Notes under the pieces: model-generated
The model's database searches: none
Told to the model about the DNA's origin: nothing
What the model saw: the letters and a program-made list of their open reading frames with translations, nothing else
NCBI GenBank assembly: GCA_910587715.1
Contig: CAJUMV010000007.1
Coordinates: 1 to 64,000 of the forward strand
DNA: 64,000 nt
Source of the DNA: an uncultured Lachnospiraceae bacterium
GTDB taxonomy: Bacteria; Bacillota; Clostridia; Lachnospirales; Lachnospiraceae
Direction of reading: 5' to 3'
Shown: positions 1-8,152 of the stretch, in pieces
How the letters are laid out: each line of letters opens with the position of its first letter
How positions within the stretch are numbered: position 1 is the stretch's first letter
Made by a program: the position numbers and the translations under genes

Positions 1-399
1 TCCATTTTGTGGTCATCCGTTTTCTGTATCCTTGTTGGACTTTTGATGGCTCTGTTTTCCACACAGATCGTATCGCAGTTTGCAAATGGAAATAGCGGGA
101 TGATCGCTGTGGGCAGCAAAGCCCTTTTTGCAAACGGGCTGTCCTTCTTCCTGTTTGGATTTTACACGGTATATTCCTCGTTGTTCCTTGCGCTTGGAAA
201 AGGGACAAAAGGCTTTATACTTGGAGCCTGCCGGCAGGGAATCTGCTTTGTGCCTGTCATTTTGCTGCTTCCCAAAATCTGTGGTATCAATGGAATCCTT
301 TATGCGCAGCCGATTGCGGATGTGTTTTCGGCTGTGATTACTATTATTATGGCGTGGCGGATTCATAGTGAATTAAGGGTAACAGAAGCACAAAAATAA
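1..399 (+). CDS. MATE family efflux transporter, C-terminal part (5' end outside window)
   Basis: The frame is open from base 1, so the start lies to the left. About 130 residues are visible, with four hydrophobic segments (roughly residues 4-27, 37-62, 68-92 and 96-118 of the visible part). The pattern of an RQG turn, a run ending LLLPK, a Gly-rich loop and an AQP-AD segment is typical of the C-terminal half of MATE (NorM/DinF-type) cation-coupled exporters in the cytoplasmic membrane. Substrate cannot be inferred. It ends in a short charged tail. Confidence 0.75.
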   Translation, partial: SILWSSVFCILVGLLMALFSTQIVSQFANGNSGMIAVGSKALFANGLSFFLFGFYTVYSSLFLALGKGTKGFILGACRQGICFVPVILLLPKICGINGILYAQPIADVFSAVITIIMAWRIHSELRVTEAQK

Positions 400-446
400 T
401 TTTATCTTTTAGTGAATAGAGCAGATCAGATTTTGACCGCATTTAA

Positions 447-475
447 TTGAAAAAACAGCCTCGTTCTGCTATGAT
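447..475 (+). promoter_or_regulatory. Sigma-A type promoter
   Basis: TTGAAA (447-452) and TATGAT (470-475) are separated by exactly 17 bases, 22 bases ahead of the next start codon. It probably drives the hydrolase gene at 497. Confidence 0.6.
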
Positions 476-496
476 TGGTGGTGGAAAGGAGCGATT

Positions 497-1066
497 ATGG
501 CAAAGATAGCAGTCTATTTTCCGGGCATAGGATACCACTGTGACAAACCTCTTTTATATTATGGCAGGAAAATTGCCTGTGAGCAGGGGTATCAGGATTA
601 CAAAACTATCAATTACACCTATCACGCCGAAAATATCCGCGGCAGCGAAGAGAAAATGCAGGAAGCGTATGAAGCGCTGTTTTCTCAGGCGGAAGCGGAA
701 CTGGCGGATATGGTCTGGTCTGATTATGAGGAAATTCTTTTTGTTTCCAAAAGCATTGGCACTATCATTGCGGCATCCTATGCAAAAAAATATGAATTAA
801 GCAGGGCAAGGCATGTCCTGTATACACCGCTGGCACAGACTTTTTTGTTTGCGCCGGATCATGCGTTTGCTTTTATCGGAACGGCTGATCCGTGGAGCAG
901 CACGGAGGAGATCATTCGCCTTTCCGAGGAAAATCATATTCCGATAACGGTTTACGAGGGATGCAACCACTCCCTCGAATGTGACGATACTTTGAAAAAT
1001 ATTGAGAATTTAAAGGATGTTATGCAAAGGACAGCGGATTTTTGCAGGCAGTCTGGTGGTCGGTAG
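497..1066 (+). CDS. Alpha/beta-hydrolase-like protein
   Basis: A 189-residue protein with the look of a short alpha/beta-hydrolase fold: an early strand with the turn YFPGIGYH, a nucleophile-elbow-like SKSIG near residue 98 (Ser in the middle position becomes uncertain, as the usual GxSxG is altered), an acidic GTADPW loop near residue 137 and a late histidine in GCNHSLE near residue 156. Ser, Asp and His are in catalytic order. The start follows GGAAAGGAG. Substrate is unknown; it may be a small esterase or a non-catalytic relative. Confidence 0.55.
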   Translation: MAKIAVYFPGIGYHCDKPLLYYGRKIACEQGYQDYKTINYTYHAENIRGSEEKMQEAYEALFSQAEAELADMVWSDYEEILFVSKSIGTIIAASYAKKYELSRARHVLYTPLAQTFLFAPDHAFAFIGTADPWSSTEEIIRLSEENHIPITVYEGCNHSLECDDTLKNIENLKDVMQRTADFCRQSGGR

Positions 1067-1145
1067 GAGTTTGTAGCAGTGTTTGCTTTCTTGACAGATT
1101 CATGGGAGTAATACGTTGAAGGCATTCAGATGCAGGAGGATTAAC

Positions 1146-2531
1146 ATGGGAATTGCAGCAGGATTTATGGTGCCGCATCCGCCGCTTATCATACCTGATG
1201 TCGGTGGCGGTGAGGAAAAGAAAATTCAGAAAACGGTTGATGCATACCAGACAGTGGCGGAGGCGGTCGGTCGCCTGCAGCCGGAGACGATTGTGCTCCT
1301 TTCTCCGCACCAGACTATGTATGCGGACTATTTTCATATCTCGCCCGGGAAGGGTGCAAGGGGGGATTTCGGGCAGTTTCGCGCCGCACGGGTTTCTATG
1401 GAAGTCTCTTATGATACCGAATTTGTCCGTGTGCTGTGTGAGGCTGCGAAGGATGCCGGATTGCAGGCGGGGACGCTGGGAGAACGGGAGCAAAAGCTGG
1501 ATCATGGTACGATGGTGCCCTTGTATTTTGTTAATCAATTCTGGACAGAATACCGTCTGGTGAGAATCGGCTTGTCGGGTTTACCCCTGACGGCACACTA
1601 CCGTCTGGGACAGTGCATCAGGGAGGCGGCGCAGACCCTTGGACGGAACACGGTAGTGATTGCCAGCGGCGACCTGTCTCATAAGTTAAAGGAGGACGGA
1701 CCCTATGGTTATCAGGAGGAGGGGCCTGCCTACGACGCGCGGATTATGGATGTGATGGGCAGAGGCGCGTTTGGGGAACTGCTGGAGTTTTCGGAAGATT
1801 TTTGCGAGAAAGCGGCGGAGTGCGGGCACCGCTCCTTTACCATCATGGCGGGCGCGTTTGACCGGACGGGCGTGGAGACTGAGCGGCTTTCCTACGAGGA
1901 ACCTTTCGGGGTGGGGTATGGCGTATGTACCTATCGCGCCTGCAGCAATGACGACACGCGAAATTTCTTGGAGCAGTATGAGGAGAAGGAGCGGCGGGCA
2001 CTTTTGGCAAAACGGGAACAGGAAGATGCGTATGTCAGGCTGGCAAGGTACACGGTAGAGACATTTGTAAAGACGGGGACTTTTCCGGAGATGCCCAAGG
2101 AACTGCCGGAGGAATTATACCAAAACAGGGCGGGTGCGTTTGTGTCCTTGAAGGAGGATGGCAGGCTCAGGGGCTGTATCGGAACGATTCACGCGGTCAG
2201 AGAGTCCCTTGCGGAAGAGATTATGCACAATGCCGTCAGCGCCTGTTCGGAAGACCCCAGATTTTCGCCCGTGGAAGAGTGGGAGGTGGAGCGGCTTTCC
2301 ATCAGCGTTGACGTGCTGGGGGAGACGGAGAAGATTTCCTCGTCGGAGGAACTGGATGTGACCCGGTACGGCGTCATCGTGACAAAGGGCGCAAGACGCG
2401 GGCTGCTCTTGCCGAATCTGGAGGGCGTGGACACGGTGGAGGAGCAGATTGCCATAGCGAAGCAGAAGGCGGGGATCAGAGACTATGAGAGCGTGGAGCT
2501 GGAACGGTTTGAAGTGATACGGCATTACTGA
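1146..2531 (+). CDS. AmmeMemoRadiSam system protein B-A fusion (Memo + AMMECR1)
   Basis: 461 residues. Residues 1 to about 265 form a Memo-type (LigB-like) domain with HPPLI near the start, a GDLSHKL motif and conserved histidines. After a charged linker, residues about 285-460 form an AMMECR1 domain with the signature LRGCIGTI. The two proteins are often separate genes; here they are one chain. The start was chosen at ATG 1146 because GCAGGAGG lies just upstream; a longer frame begins at 1116 without a good ribosome site. The radical SAM partner follows 16 bases later. The biochemical role of the family is not settled. Confidence 0.85.
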   Translation: MGIAAGFMVPHPPLIIPDVGGGEEKKIQKTVDAYQTVAEAVGRLQPETIVLLSPHQTMYADYFHISPGKGARGDFGQFRAARVSMEVSYDTEFVRVLCEAAKDAGLQAGTLGEREQKLDHGTMVPLYFVNQFWTEYRLVRIGLSGLPLTAHYRLGQCIREAAQTLGRNTVVIASGDLSHKLKEDGPYGYQEEGPAYDARIMDVMGRGAFGELLEFSEDFCEKAAECGHRSFTIMAGAFDRTGVETERLSYEEPFGVGYGVCTYRACSNDDTRNFLEQYEEKERRALLAKREQEDAYVRLARYTVETFVKTGTFPEMPKELPEELYQNRAGAFVSLKEDGRLRGCIGTIHAVRESLAEEIMHNAVSACSEDPRFSPVEEWEVERLSISVDVLGETEKISSSEELDVTRYGVIVTKGARRGLLLPNLEGVDTVEEQIAIAKQKAGIRDYESVELERFEVIRHY

Positions 2532-2547
2532 GAAACAGGAGTTTTTA

Positions 2548-3384
2548 ATGAAAACAATATGTCAGGTATGTATGCACCACTGCGCGCTGGATCCCGGGCA
2601 GACGGGGCTGTGCAGGGCGAGAAAAAACGAGGGCGGGGAGATCGTCTGCGAAAATTACGGCTGGATCACATCTCTTGCGCTTGATCCAATAGAAAAAAAG
2701 CCGCTGTATGATTTCCGTCCGGGAAGCATGGTTTTGTCCGTGGGGAGTTTTGGCTGTAACCTCAGATGCCCTTTCTGCCAGAATCACGAGATCTCCATGG
2801 CGGACAACAGGAACCTTGACGCAGAGTATGTTTCCCCCGGACAGCTTGCGGATCTGGCGCTTATGTGGAAGGAGCGGAAAGAGGCGGGGAATATCGGCGT
2901 GGCATATACTTACAACGAACCGTTGGTGGGCTGGGAGTTTGTCCGTGATACGGCGCGGCTGGTGAGAGAGTATGGGATGCTTAATGTGCTCGTGACGAAC
3001 GGTACGGCTTCGCTTGCGGTGCTTGAGGAATTGCTGCCGTGGATAGACGCTATGAACATTGATCTGAAAGGTTTTCGAGAGGACTACTATCGGAAAGTCG
3101 GCGGGGATCTGGAGACGGTTAAGGCTTTTATCGCGAGAGCGCAGGAAAGCTGCCATGTGGAGCTGACCACGCTGATTGTGCCGGGGGAAAACGATTCTTC
3201 TGAGGATATGGAGGCGCAGGCGAAGTGGATTGCGGATTTACGCCCGTCAATCCCACTCCACATCACCCGTTTTTTTCCGCGGTACCGCATGATGGACAGG
3301 GAAGCTACGGACGTGGAACAGTTGTACCGTCTTGCCGGGACGGCTGGGAAGTATCTGGAAAAGGTGTATGTGGGGAATGTGTGA
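2548..3384 (+). CDS. amrS: AmmeMemoRadiSam system radical SAM enzyme
   Basis: 278 residues. The CX3CX2C cluster site is seen as C70, C74 and C77 within GCNLRCPFCQN, which binds the [4Fe-4S] cluster and S-adenosylmethionine. The N-terminus carries further cysteines (CQVC...C), usual for this PflA-like family. It lies directly behind the fused Memo/AMMECR1 gene, and the three domains are a recognised genomic association. The reaction is not established from sequence. Confidence 0.88.
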   Translation: MKTICQVCMHHCALDPGQTGLCRARKNEGGEIVCENYGWITSLALDPIEKKPLYDFRPGSMVLSVGSFGCNLRCPFCQNHEISMADNRNLDAEYVSPGQLADLALMWKERKEAGNIGVAYTYNEPLVGWEFVRDTARLVREYGMLNVLVTNGTASLAVLEELLPWIDAMNIDLKGFREDYYRKVGGDLETVKAFIARAQESCHVELTTLIVPGENDSSEDMEAQAKWIADLRPSIPLHITRFFPRYRMMDREATDVEQLYRLAGTAGKYLEKVYVGNV

Positions 3385-3426
3385 GGAATCATTTGCGGAA
3401 TAAAGCAGGGTAAAGGAGGAACAGGT

Positions 3427-3453
3427 ATGCCACAGGCAATGGTGTATGTCTGA
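3427..3453 (+). other. Eight-codon open frame with strong ribosome site
   Basis: AAAGGAGG stands 8 bases before ATG 3427; the frame encodes MPQAMVYV and stops at TGA. There is no longer product in any frame. It could be a leader peptide, the stub of a lost gene, or chance. Confidence 0.25.
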
Positions 3454-3532
3454 ATTGTGCTGATGGGATGGAAACTTTATAGGCAGGCGTAAGGAGAGTT
3501 GGTTGAAACAGTCAAAATCTGATTGCGAGGCG

Positions 3533-3557
3533 GCGGGGAAATTCCCCGCTGTTTTTT
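3533..3557 (+). terminator. Rho-independent terminator
   Basis: GCGGGGAA and its complement form a tight hairpin (3533-3549), followed by TGTTTTTT. It closes the AmmeMemoRadiSam transcription unit ahead of the oxidoreductase gene. Confidence 0.7.
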
Positions 3558-3679
3558 ATGGGCAAAGATAAAAAGGATGGAGGATATGACGGGCTTTATG
3601 GCATTGTGGTCTTTAGGTGAATGGAAACTGCAAATCGGCATATGCTATTCAAAATCAACCATCAACAGGGAGGCAAAAA

Positions 3680-5074
3680 ATGGAATCTGTCTGGATGAGC
3701 GGAAGTGAGATCAGAAAAAGGGATCCCCTTCCAGGGGACATGGAGGCGCCGGTTGCTGTGATCGGGGCGGGGCTTGCGGGAATTTTGACGGCATATTACT
3801 TAAAGAGAGAGGGCATTCGTGCCGTGGTGCTGGAGGCGGACAGGATTGGCAGCGGGCAGACAAAGAATACCACGGCGAAAATCACGTCCCAGCACAACTT
3901 CATTTACAGCCGGCTCATTCGGACATTCGGCAGCCGGATGGCGGAACATTATGCTGCTGCAAATGAGGCGGCTGTCGGGGAATATGAAAGGCTGGTCCGG
4001 GAAAAGGGAATCGACTGCGATTTTGTCAGGTGTCCCGCATACCTGTATTCGCAATCAGGCGCGGAGCTTTTGAAACGGGAGGCTGAGGCGGCAGAGTCGC
4101 TCGGCATCAGGGCGTCTTTTGAGACAGACTGTGAACTGCCTTTTTCGGTGGCGGGCGTGACCATGTTTGCGCGGCAGGCGAGATTCCACCCGTTGAAATT
4201 TCTGGCAAAGATGGCGGAGGAAGTGGAAGTGTACGAGCAGTCCAAGGTGCTGAAGGTGGAGGATAGGAGGGTGGAGACGGACAGAGGGACAGTGACGGCA
4301 GAGCAAGTGGTGTTCGCTGCCCACTATCCTTTTATCAATGTGCCGGGATACTATTTTGCCAGAATGCATCAGGAGCGGAGCTATGTAATAGCGCTGGAAG
4401 GGGCGGGGAGTATTGGGGGCATGTATTTAGGGATAGATCCCGGCGGGCTTTCCTTTAGAAGCTGCGGCGATTTACTGCTTCTTGGGGGCGGAAGCCACCG
4501 GACGGGGGTGAATCCGACGGACAAAACGGGTGCGGGATGCAGATACGGGATGCTGCAAAACAGGGCGCAGGAAATGTACCCGGGATGCCGCGACGCGTAC
4601 CGATGGTCGGCACAGGACTGTATGACCTTGGACGGGGTGCCCTATATCGGCAGGTTTTCCAGACGCAGACCATACTGGTATGTTGCCACCGGTTTTGGAA
4701 AGTGGGGCATGACTTCCTCCATGGTGAGCGCGCGTATCCTGACGACGCTGATCACAGGTCGGGATTGCCCAGAGGCGGACATTTTTTCACCCAACCGGCA
4801 TTTTACGGTGCAGGCGGCGAAAGGGCTGGCTGTGCACGGCGCCTATACGGTGAAAGGGTTGGCAAAGCATCTTTTGCCGTCTGAAAAGGGACGGATCGTT
4901 CCAAACTGTCCCCACATGGGCTGCCGTCTGGAGTGGAATCCGGCGGAGGAAAGCTATGACTGCTCCTGCCACGGCTCCCGGTTTGACAAAGAAGGACATC
5001 TGATTGACGGCCCGGCACAGACAGACTGCAAAAGACGGGAAGGAAAACGTGAAAATCAGTGTGCAAAGGAGTGA
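3680..5074 (+). CDS. FAD-dependent oxidoreductase with C-terminal Rieske [2Fe-2S] domain
   Basis: 464 residues. A DAO-type FAD-binding fold starts with the dinucleotide motif VIGAGLAGILTA (about residues 26-37) and an EADRIGSGQT segment. The last ~100 residues are a Rieske domain with CPHMGC and CSCHGSRFD, supplying the two Cys and two His ligands. This architecture is known in Firmicutes and is thought to pass electrons between flavin and Rieske cluster; substrate is unknown. The start at 3680 is preferred because AGGGAGG precedes it; the frame is open further upstream. It is followed after 4 bases by a tocopherol-cyclase-like gene, suggesting a joint function. Confidence 0.85.
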   Translation: MESVWMSGSEIRKRDPLPGDMEAPVAVIGAGLAGILTAYYLKREGIRAVVLEADRIGSGQTKNTTAKITSQHNFIYSRLIRTFGSRMAEHYAAANEAAVGEYERLVREKGIDCDFVRCPAYLYSQSGAELLKREAEAAESLGIRASFETDCELPFSVAGVTMFARQARFHPLKFLAKMAEEVEVYEQSKVLKVEDRRVETDRGTVTAEQVVFAAHYPFINVPGYYFARMHQERSYVIALEGAGSIGGMYLGIDPGGLSFRSCGDLLLLGGGSHRTGVNPTDKTGAGCRYGMLQNRAQEMYPGCRDAYRWSAQDCMTLDGVPYIGRFSRRRPYWYVATGFGKWGMTSSMVSARILTTLITGRDCPEADIFSPNRHFTVQAAKGLAVHGAYTVKGLAKHLLPSEKGRIVPNCPHMGCRLEWNPAEESYDCSCHGSRFDKEGHLIDGPAQTDCKRREGKRENQCAKE

Positions 5075-5078
5075 AGGG

Positions 5079-5945
5079 ATGACTATAGGAAAAAGTGGGT
5101 ATTTTTATGGATGGTATTTCAAATGTCAGTCCGATACGCAGACGCTTGCGGTGATTCCGGCGGTCCACGAGACGGGGCGGAATCGGACATGCTCCCTGCA
5201 GATTATCACGGAAGAGCAGTCGTGGACGGTTTCTTTTCCCGGAGAAGCATTTCGGAAAAGGGGCGGAACCATTGCGATCGGAAAGAACATGTTTGGGAAT
5301 CGGGGGATACGTCTGTCAGTATGCGCGCCGGGACTGAAAGTAAAAGGCAAGCTTGCGTTCGGCGATCTGTTTCCGCTGAGATACGATATTATGGGACCGT
5401 TTTCCCTTGTCCCGTTTCTGGAATGCCGCCACAGCATATGGAGCATGAAACATAAGGTGTGGGGAAACGTGTCTGTCAATGGGAAGACTTTTTCTTTTGA
5501 CGGTGCGCAGGGCTACTGGGAAGGAGACAGGGGGCGGTCGTTTCCAAGGGAATATATCTGGACACAGTGCAGTTTCCCGGAGGGCGCGCTCATGCTGTCT
5601 GTGGCGGATATTCCCATGGGAGGTTTCCGCTTCCGGGGACTGATCGGCGTGGTGTTCTTGGATGGCAGGGAGTACCGGTTTGCCACTTATCTAGGCGCCA
5701 AGATAGGTGAAATCGGGAACGGGAGAGTGAAAGTCGTGCAGGGGCGCATGGAACTGGAGGCGGCACTTCTGGAGAGAAACGGAAAACCCTTAAAGGCGCC
5801 GGCGCAGGGGGACATGGCGAGGACAATCCGTGAAAGCGCGGCCTGCAAGGCTCGGTATCGTTTTCGGAAGGATAACCGCACGTTTCTTGCCTTTGAGACA
5901 GACAGGGCATCTTTTGAGTATGAATGGGCAGACAGAAAAATATGA
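5079..5945 (+). CDS. Tocopherol cyclase-like (lipocalin-type beta barrel) protein
   Basis: 288 residues rich in beta strands, starting with GYFYGWYFKCQ and with the conserved GYWEGDRGRSFP segment near residue 150, which match the tocopherol-cyclase-like family of bacteria. No signal peptide is apparent. The gene starts 4 bases after the Rieske oxidoreductase stop, behind AAAGGAGTGAAGGG, so the two are very likely translated together. The family in Firmicutes has no proven reaction; plant members cyclise quinol side chains. Confidence 0.65.
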   Translation: MTIGKSGYFYGWYFKCQSDTQTLAVIPAVHETGRNRTCSLQIITEEQSWTVSFPGEAFRKRGGTIAIGKNMFGNRGIRLSVCAPGLKVKGKLAFGDLFPLRYDIMGPFSLVPFLECRHSIWSMKHKVWGNVSVNGKTFSFDGAQGYWEGDRGRSFPREYIWTQCSFPEGALMLSVADIPMGGFRFRGLIGVVFLDGREYRFATYLGAKIGEIGNGRVKVVQGRMELEAALLERNGKPLKAPAQGDMARTIRESAACKARYRFRKDNRTFLAFETDRASFEYEWADRKI

Positions 5946-6081
5946 TGTTTTAAGATATTCTTAAGTCGATTGCACTCCCAATCAAAATGTGATAGGTTTA
6001 AGTCATAACAGGCAGGAATCAATCCTGCGATAACAGGAATACGAATGGTATCGACTCAAGGAAAAGGACGGGAGAATACGG

Positions 6082-7245
6082 ATGAAGAGCAGGCTGTATT
6101 ATGTACTGTATTTTTTATATGTGATTGTAGTGGCTTTTGTTTTGTATCTGAACGGCGTGTTTACGGGGGAAGAGATTTCGGTTGTAAATCTTTCGATCAA
6201 CATCGGCTTTCTGATTGTGATCGGGATTGTATTTATCATTTCCTCGGTCAGCTTCGGGCGGTTGAACAGGATTATTTATGATCTGGAAGACGCTGCGATC
6301 CGGCTGCAGAAGGAATATAAGGAGTCCGGCGAAAAAAATCTCTGGGGAAATTACAAGGATAACGACAAGGTTTTTGAGGAAAAAGTCTTGCAGGATGCGT
6401 TTGACAAGTACCGTCTGCGTGTGAGAGGCGCAAAGATCAGAAGGAGCGCTGCGTCTTCCTGCGATCTGGGGGAATACATCAACGAGGATCTGCTGGACAG
6501 GGCAGGCATGAATTTTTTCAATTCCGGGGTTTCCGGGACGCTCACGGGTCTGGGTATTCTGGGGACGTTTTTGGGACTCTCCATGGGTCTGGGCGCTTTC
6601 AGCGGCGACGATATCTTTTCCATTTCCGACAATGTGGGTTCCCTGCTTTCGGGTATGAAGGTGGCGTTTCATACTTCGGTGTACGGTATCTTTTTTTCAC
6701 TGGTGTTCAATGTGGTATATCGGAGCATTATGTCGGATGCCTATGAGACGCTGGGCGAATTTCTGGACGTGTTCCACCAGACGGCGCAGCCAATTGCCTT
6801 GAAAGAGGACGAGAACGCGGCGACCATGCTGGTGTATCAGGCGGGGATGGCAAATTCCTTGAAGCAGATGCTCGAACTGCTGAAAGGGAACGCGATGGAA
6901 CAGACAGCGGGCGTGGAGCGCATCGTGGACAAGTTTACGGTGCAGATGCAGAAGGCATTGGATACGGACTTTCAGAAACTGGGAAATGTCTTAAAGAGCG
7001 CCGGAGATTCACAGGCGGCAAGCGCGGCAGGCGCGGCGGAGATGGTGGAGGCGGTTACCGCTTTAGTGGAGGTAAACCGCAGCGTGCAGGAGGCGCTGGC
7101 GAATGTCATGGAAAGGCAGGAAGCATTTGCGGGGGAACTGAAGGAGCAGAAGAAAATGCTGACGGATGCGTGCAGCGACATGAGCGATGAAATCAGCAGC
7201 CAGATATATACATTTGAACAGATGAGGAACTTATATGAGAAATAG
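6082..7245 (+). CDS. MotA/TolQ/ExbB-type proton channel subunit
   Basis: 387 residues. Two hydrophobic segments near the N-terminus (about 6-26 and 40-61) are followed by a cytoplasmic stretch and the family core: NSGVSGTLTGLGILGTFLGL (about 153-172) and a fourth membrane segment near residue 200. From about residue 230 the chain is soluble and heptad-like, giving a long cytoplasmic coiled tail of about 150 residues. The family forms the five-subunit ring of ion-driven motors. It overlaps the MotB/OmpA-like gene by 11 bases. No other flagellar motor gene is present in the window. Confidence 0.8.
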   Translation: MKSRLYYVLYFLYVIVVAFVLYLNGVFTGEEISVVNLSINIGFLIVIGIVFIISSVSFGRLNRIIYDLEDAAIRLQKEYKESGEKNLWGNYKDNDKVFEEKVLQDAFDKYRLRVRGAKIRRSAASSCDLGEYINEDLLDRAGMNFFNSGVSGTLTGLGILGTFLGLSMGLGAFSGDDIFSISDNVGSLLSGMKVAFHTSVYGIFFSLVFNVVYRSIMSDAYETLGEFLDVFHQTAQPIALKEDENAATMLVYQAGMANSLKQMLELLKGNAMEQTAGVERIVDKFTVQMQKALDTDFQKLGNVLKSAGDSQAASAAGAAEMVEAVTALVEVNRSVQEALANVMERQEAFAGELKEQKKMLTDACSDMSDEISSQIYTFEQMRNLYEK

Positions 7246-8152
7246 AAGCAGGAACAGGGAGGCTTTTGCGGCGCACAGCTACTGGCAGTCCTACTCGGAT
7301 ATGATGGCGGCGCTTCTGCTGATTTTTATCTTGATGATAGCGCTCACCCTTGCCGTTTACAGACAGAAGACGGATGATCTGGACCAGACAAGGCTGGAAT
7401 TGAACGCGGCGCAGAGCGAGCTGGATGCGACGATCGTGGACTTAGAGTTGTCCAAGGCGGAACTGGAGAAGTCAAACGAGGAGCTTGCCTCCTCTCTGGC
7501 ACAGTTACAGCAGGCATACGATCAGGCGGCGCTGACACAGGAAGAACTGGACAACGCCTATCTGGAAATCGAGGACGCCAGACAGGAGCTTTCAACTACC
7601 AAGCAGGAACTGCAGGATATCGTCGGCATCCGCACGGATATCATCGGGGCGCTGCAGTCCGCTTTCAGCAATTCCACCATGAAAGTAGACGCCCAGACGG
7701 GTTCCATCACGTTCTCCTCCGATGTGCTTTTCCGCTACAACAGCGCTTCCCTCACCGCGGACAGCAGGGAAACGTTAAAAAATATTATTCCGATGTATCT
7801 GGATGTGCTGCTTCAGGACCAGTTCCGAGAGTATATTGCGGAAATTATTATCGAGGGACATACAGATACGGACGGCGGTTACCAGAGCAATATGGAACTG
7901 TCCTATGAACGCGCAAAAGCCGTGGCGGATTTTTGTCTGAACAAAAGAAACGGGCTTAGTGAGACGGAAATTGAGCAGCTGCAGAAAATTCTTACCGTCA
8001 ACGGGAAATCATGGAGCACCCCGGTTTACAAGAAGGATGCTTTTGACAGCCCGACGGAGGAGGTGGATATGCCGGCATCAAGAAGGGTGGAGATTAAGTT
8101 CCGGCTGAAGGAAGACGAGATGATAGAAAAGATGGCGGGAATTTTAGAATGA
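7235..8152 (+). CDS. MotB/OmpA-like peptidoglycan-binding subunit
   Basis: 305 residues. A single N-terminal membrane helix contains SYSDMMAALLLIFILM, in which the Asp occupies the place of the proton-carrying Asp of MotB/ZorB. Residues about 45-125 form a heptad-rich coiled coil. The C-terminal half is an OmpA-like domain with IIEGHTDTDGGYQSN and later SRRVEIKF, the usual peptidoglycan-binding signature. The gene overlaps its neighbours on both sides (11 bases before; ATGA after), so the three products are probably made in fixed ratio. Confidence 0.82.
   Translation: MRNRSRNREAFAAHSYWQSYSDMMAALLLIFILMIALTLAVYRQKTDDLDQTRLELNAAQSELDATIVDLELSKAELEKSNEELASSLAQLQQAYDQAALTQEELDNAYLEIEDARQELSTTKQELQDIVGIRTDIIGALQSAFSNSTMKVDAQTGSITFSSDVLFRYNSASLTADSRETLKNIIPMYLDVLLQDQFREYIAEIIIEGHTDTDGGYQSNMELSYERAKAVADFCLNKRNGLSETEIEQLQKILTVNGKSWSTPVYKKDAFDSPTEEVDMPASRRVEIKFRLKEDEMIEKMAGILE

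Noticed and set aside
3427..3489. A selenoprotein read through TGA at 3451
   Set aside because: Readthrough gives only about 20 residues with no known Sec motif, and no SECIS-like hairpin is seen just after the TGA.
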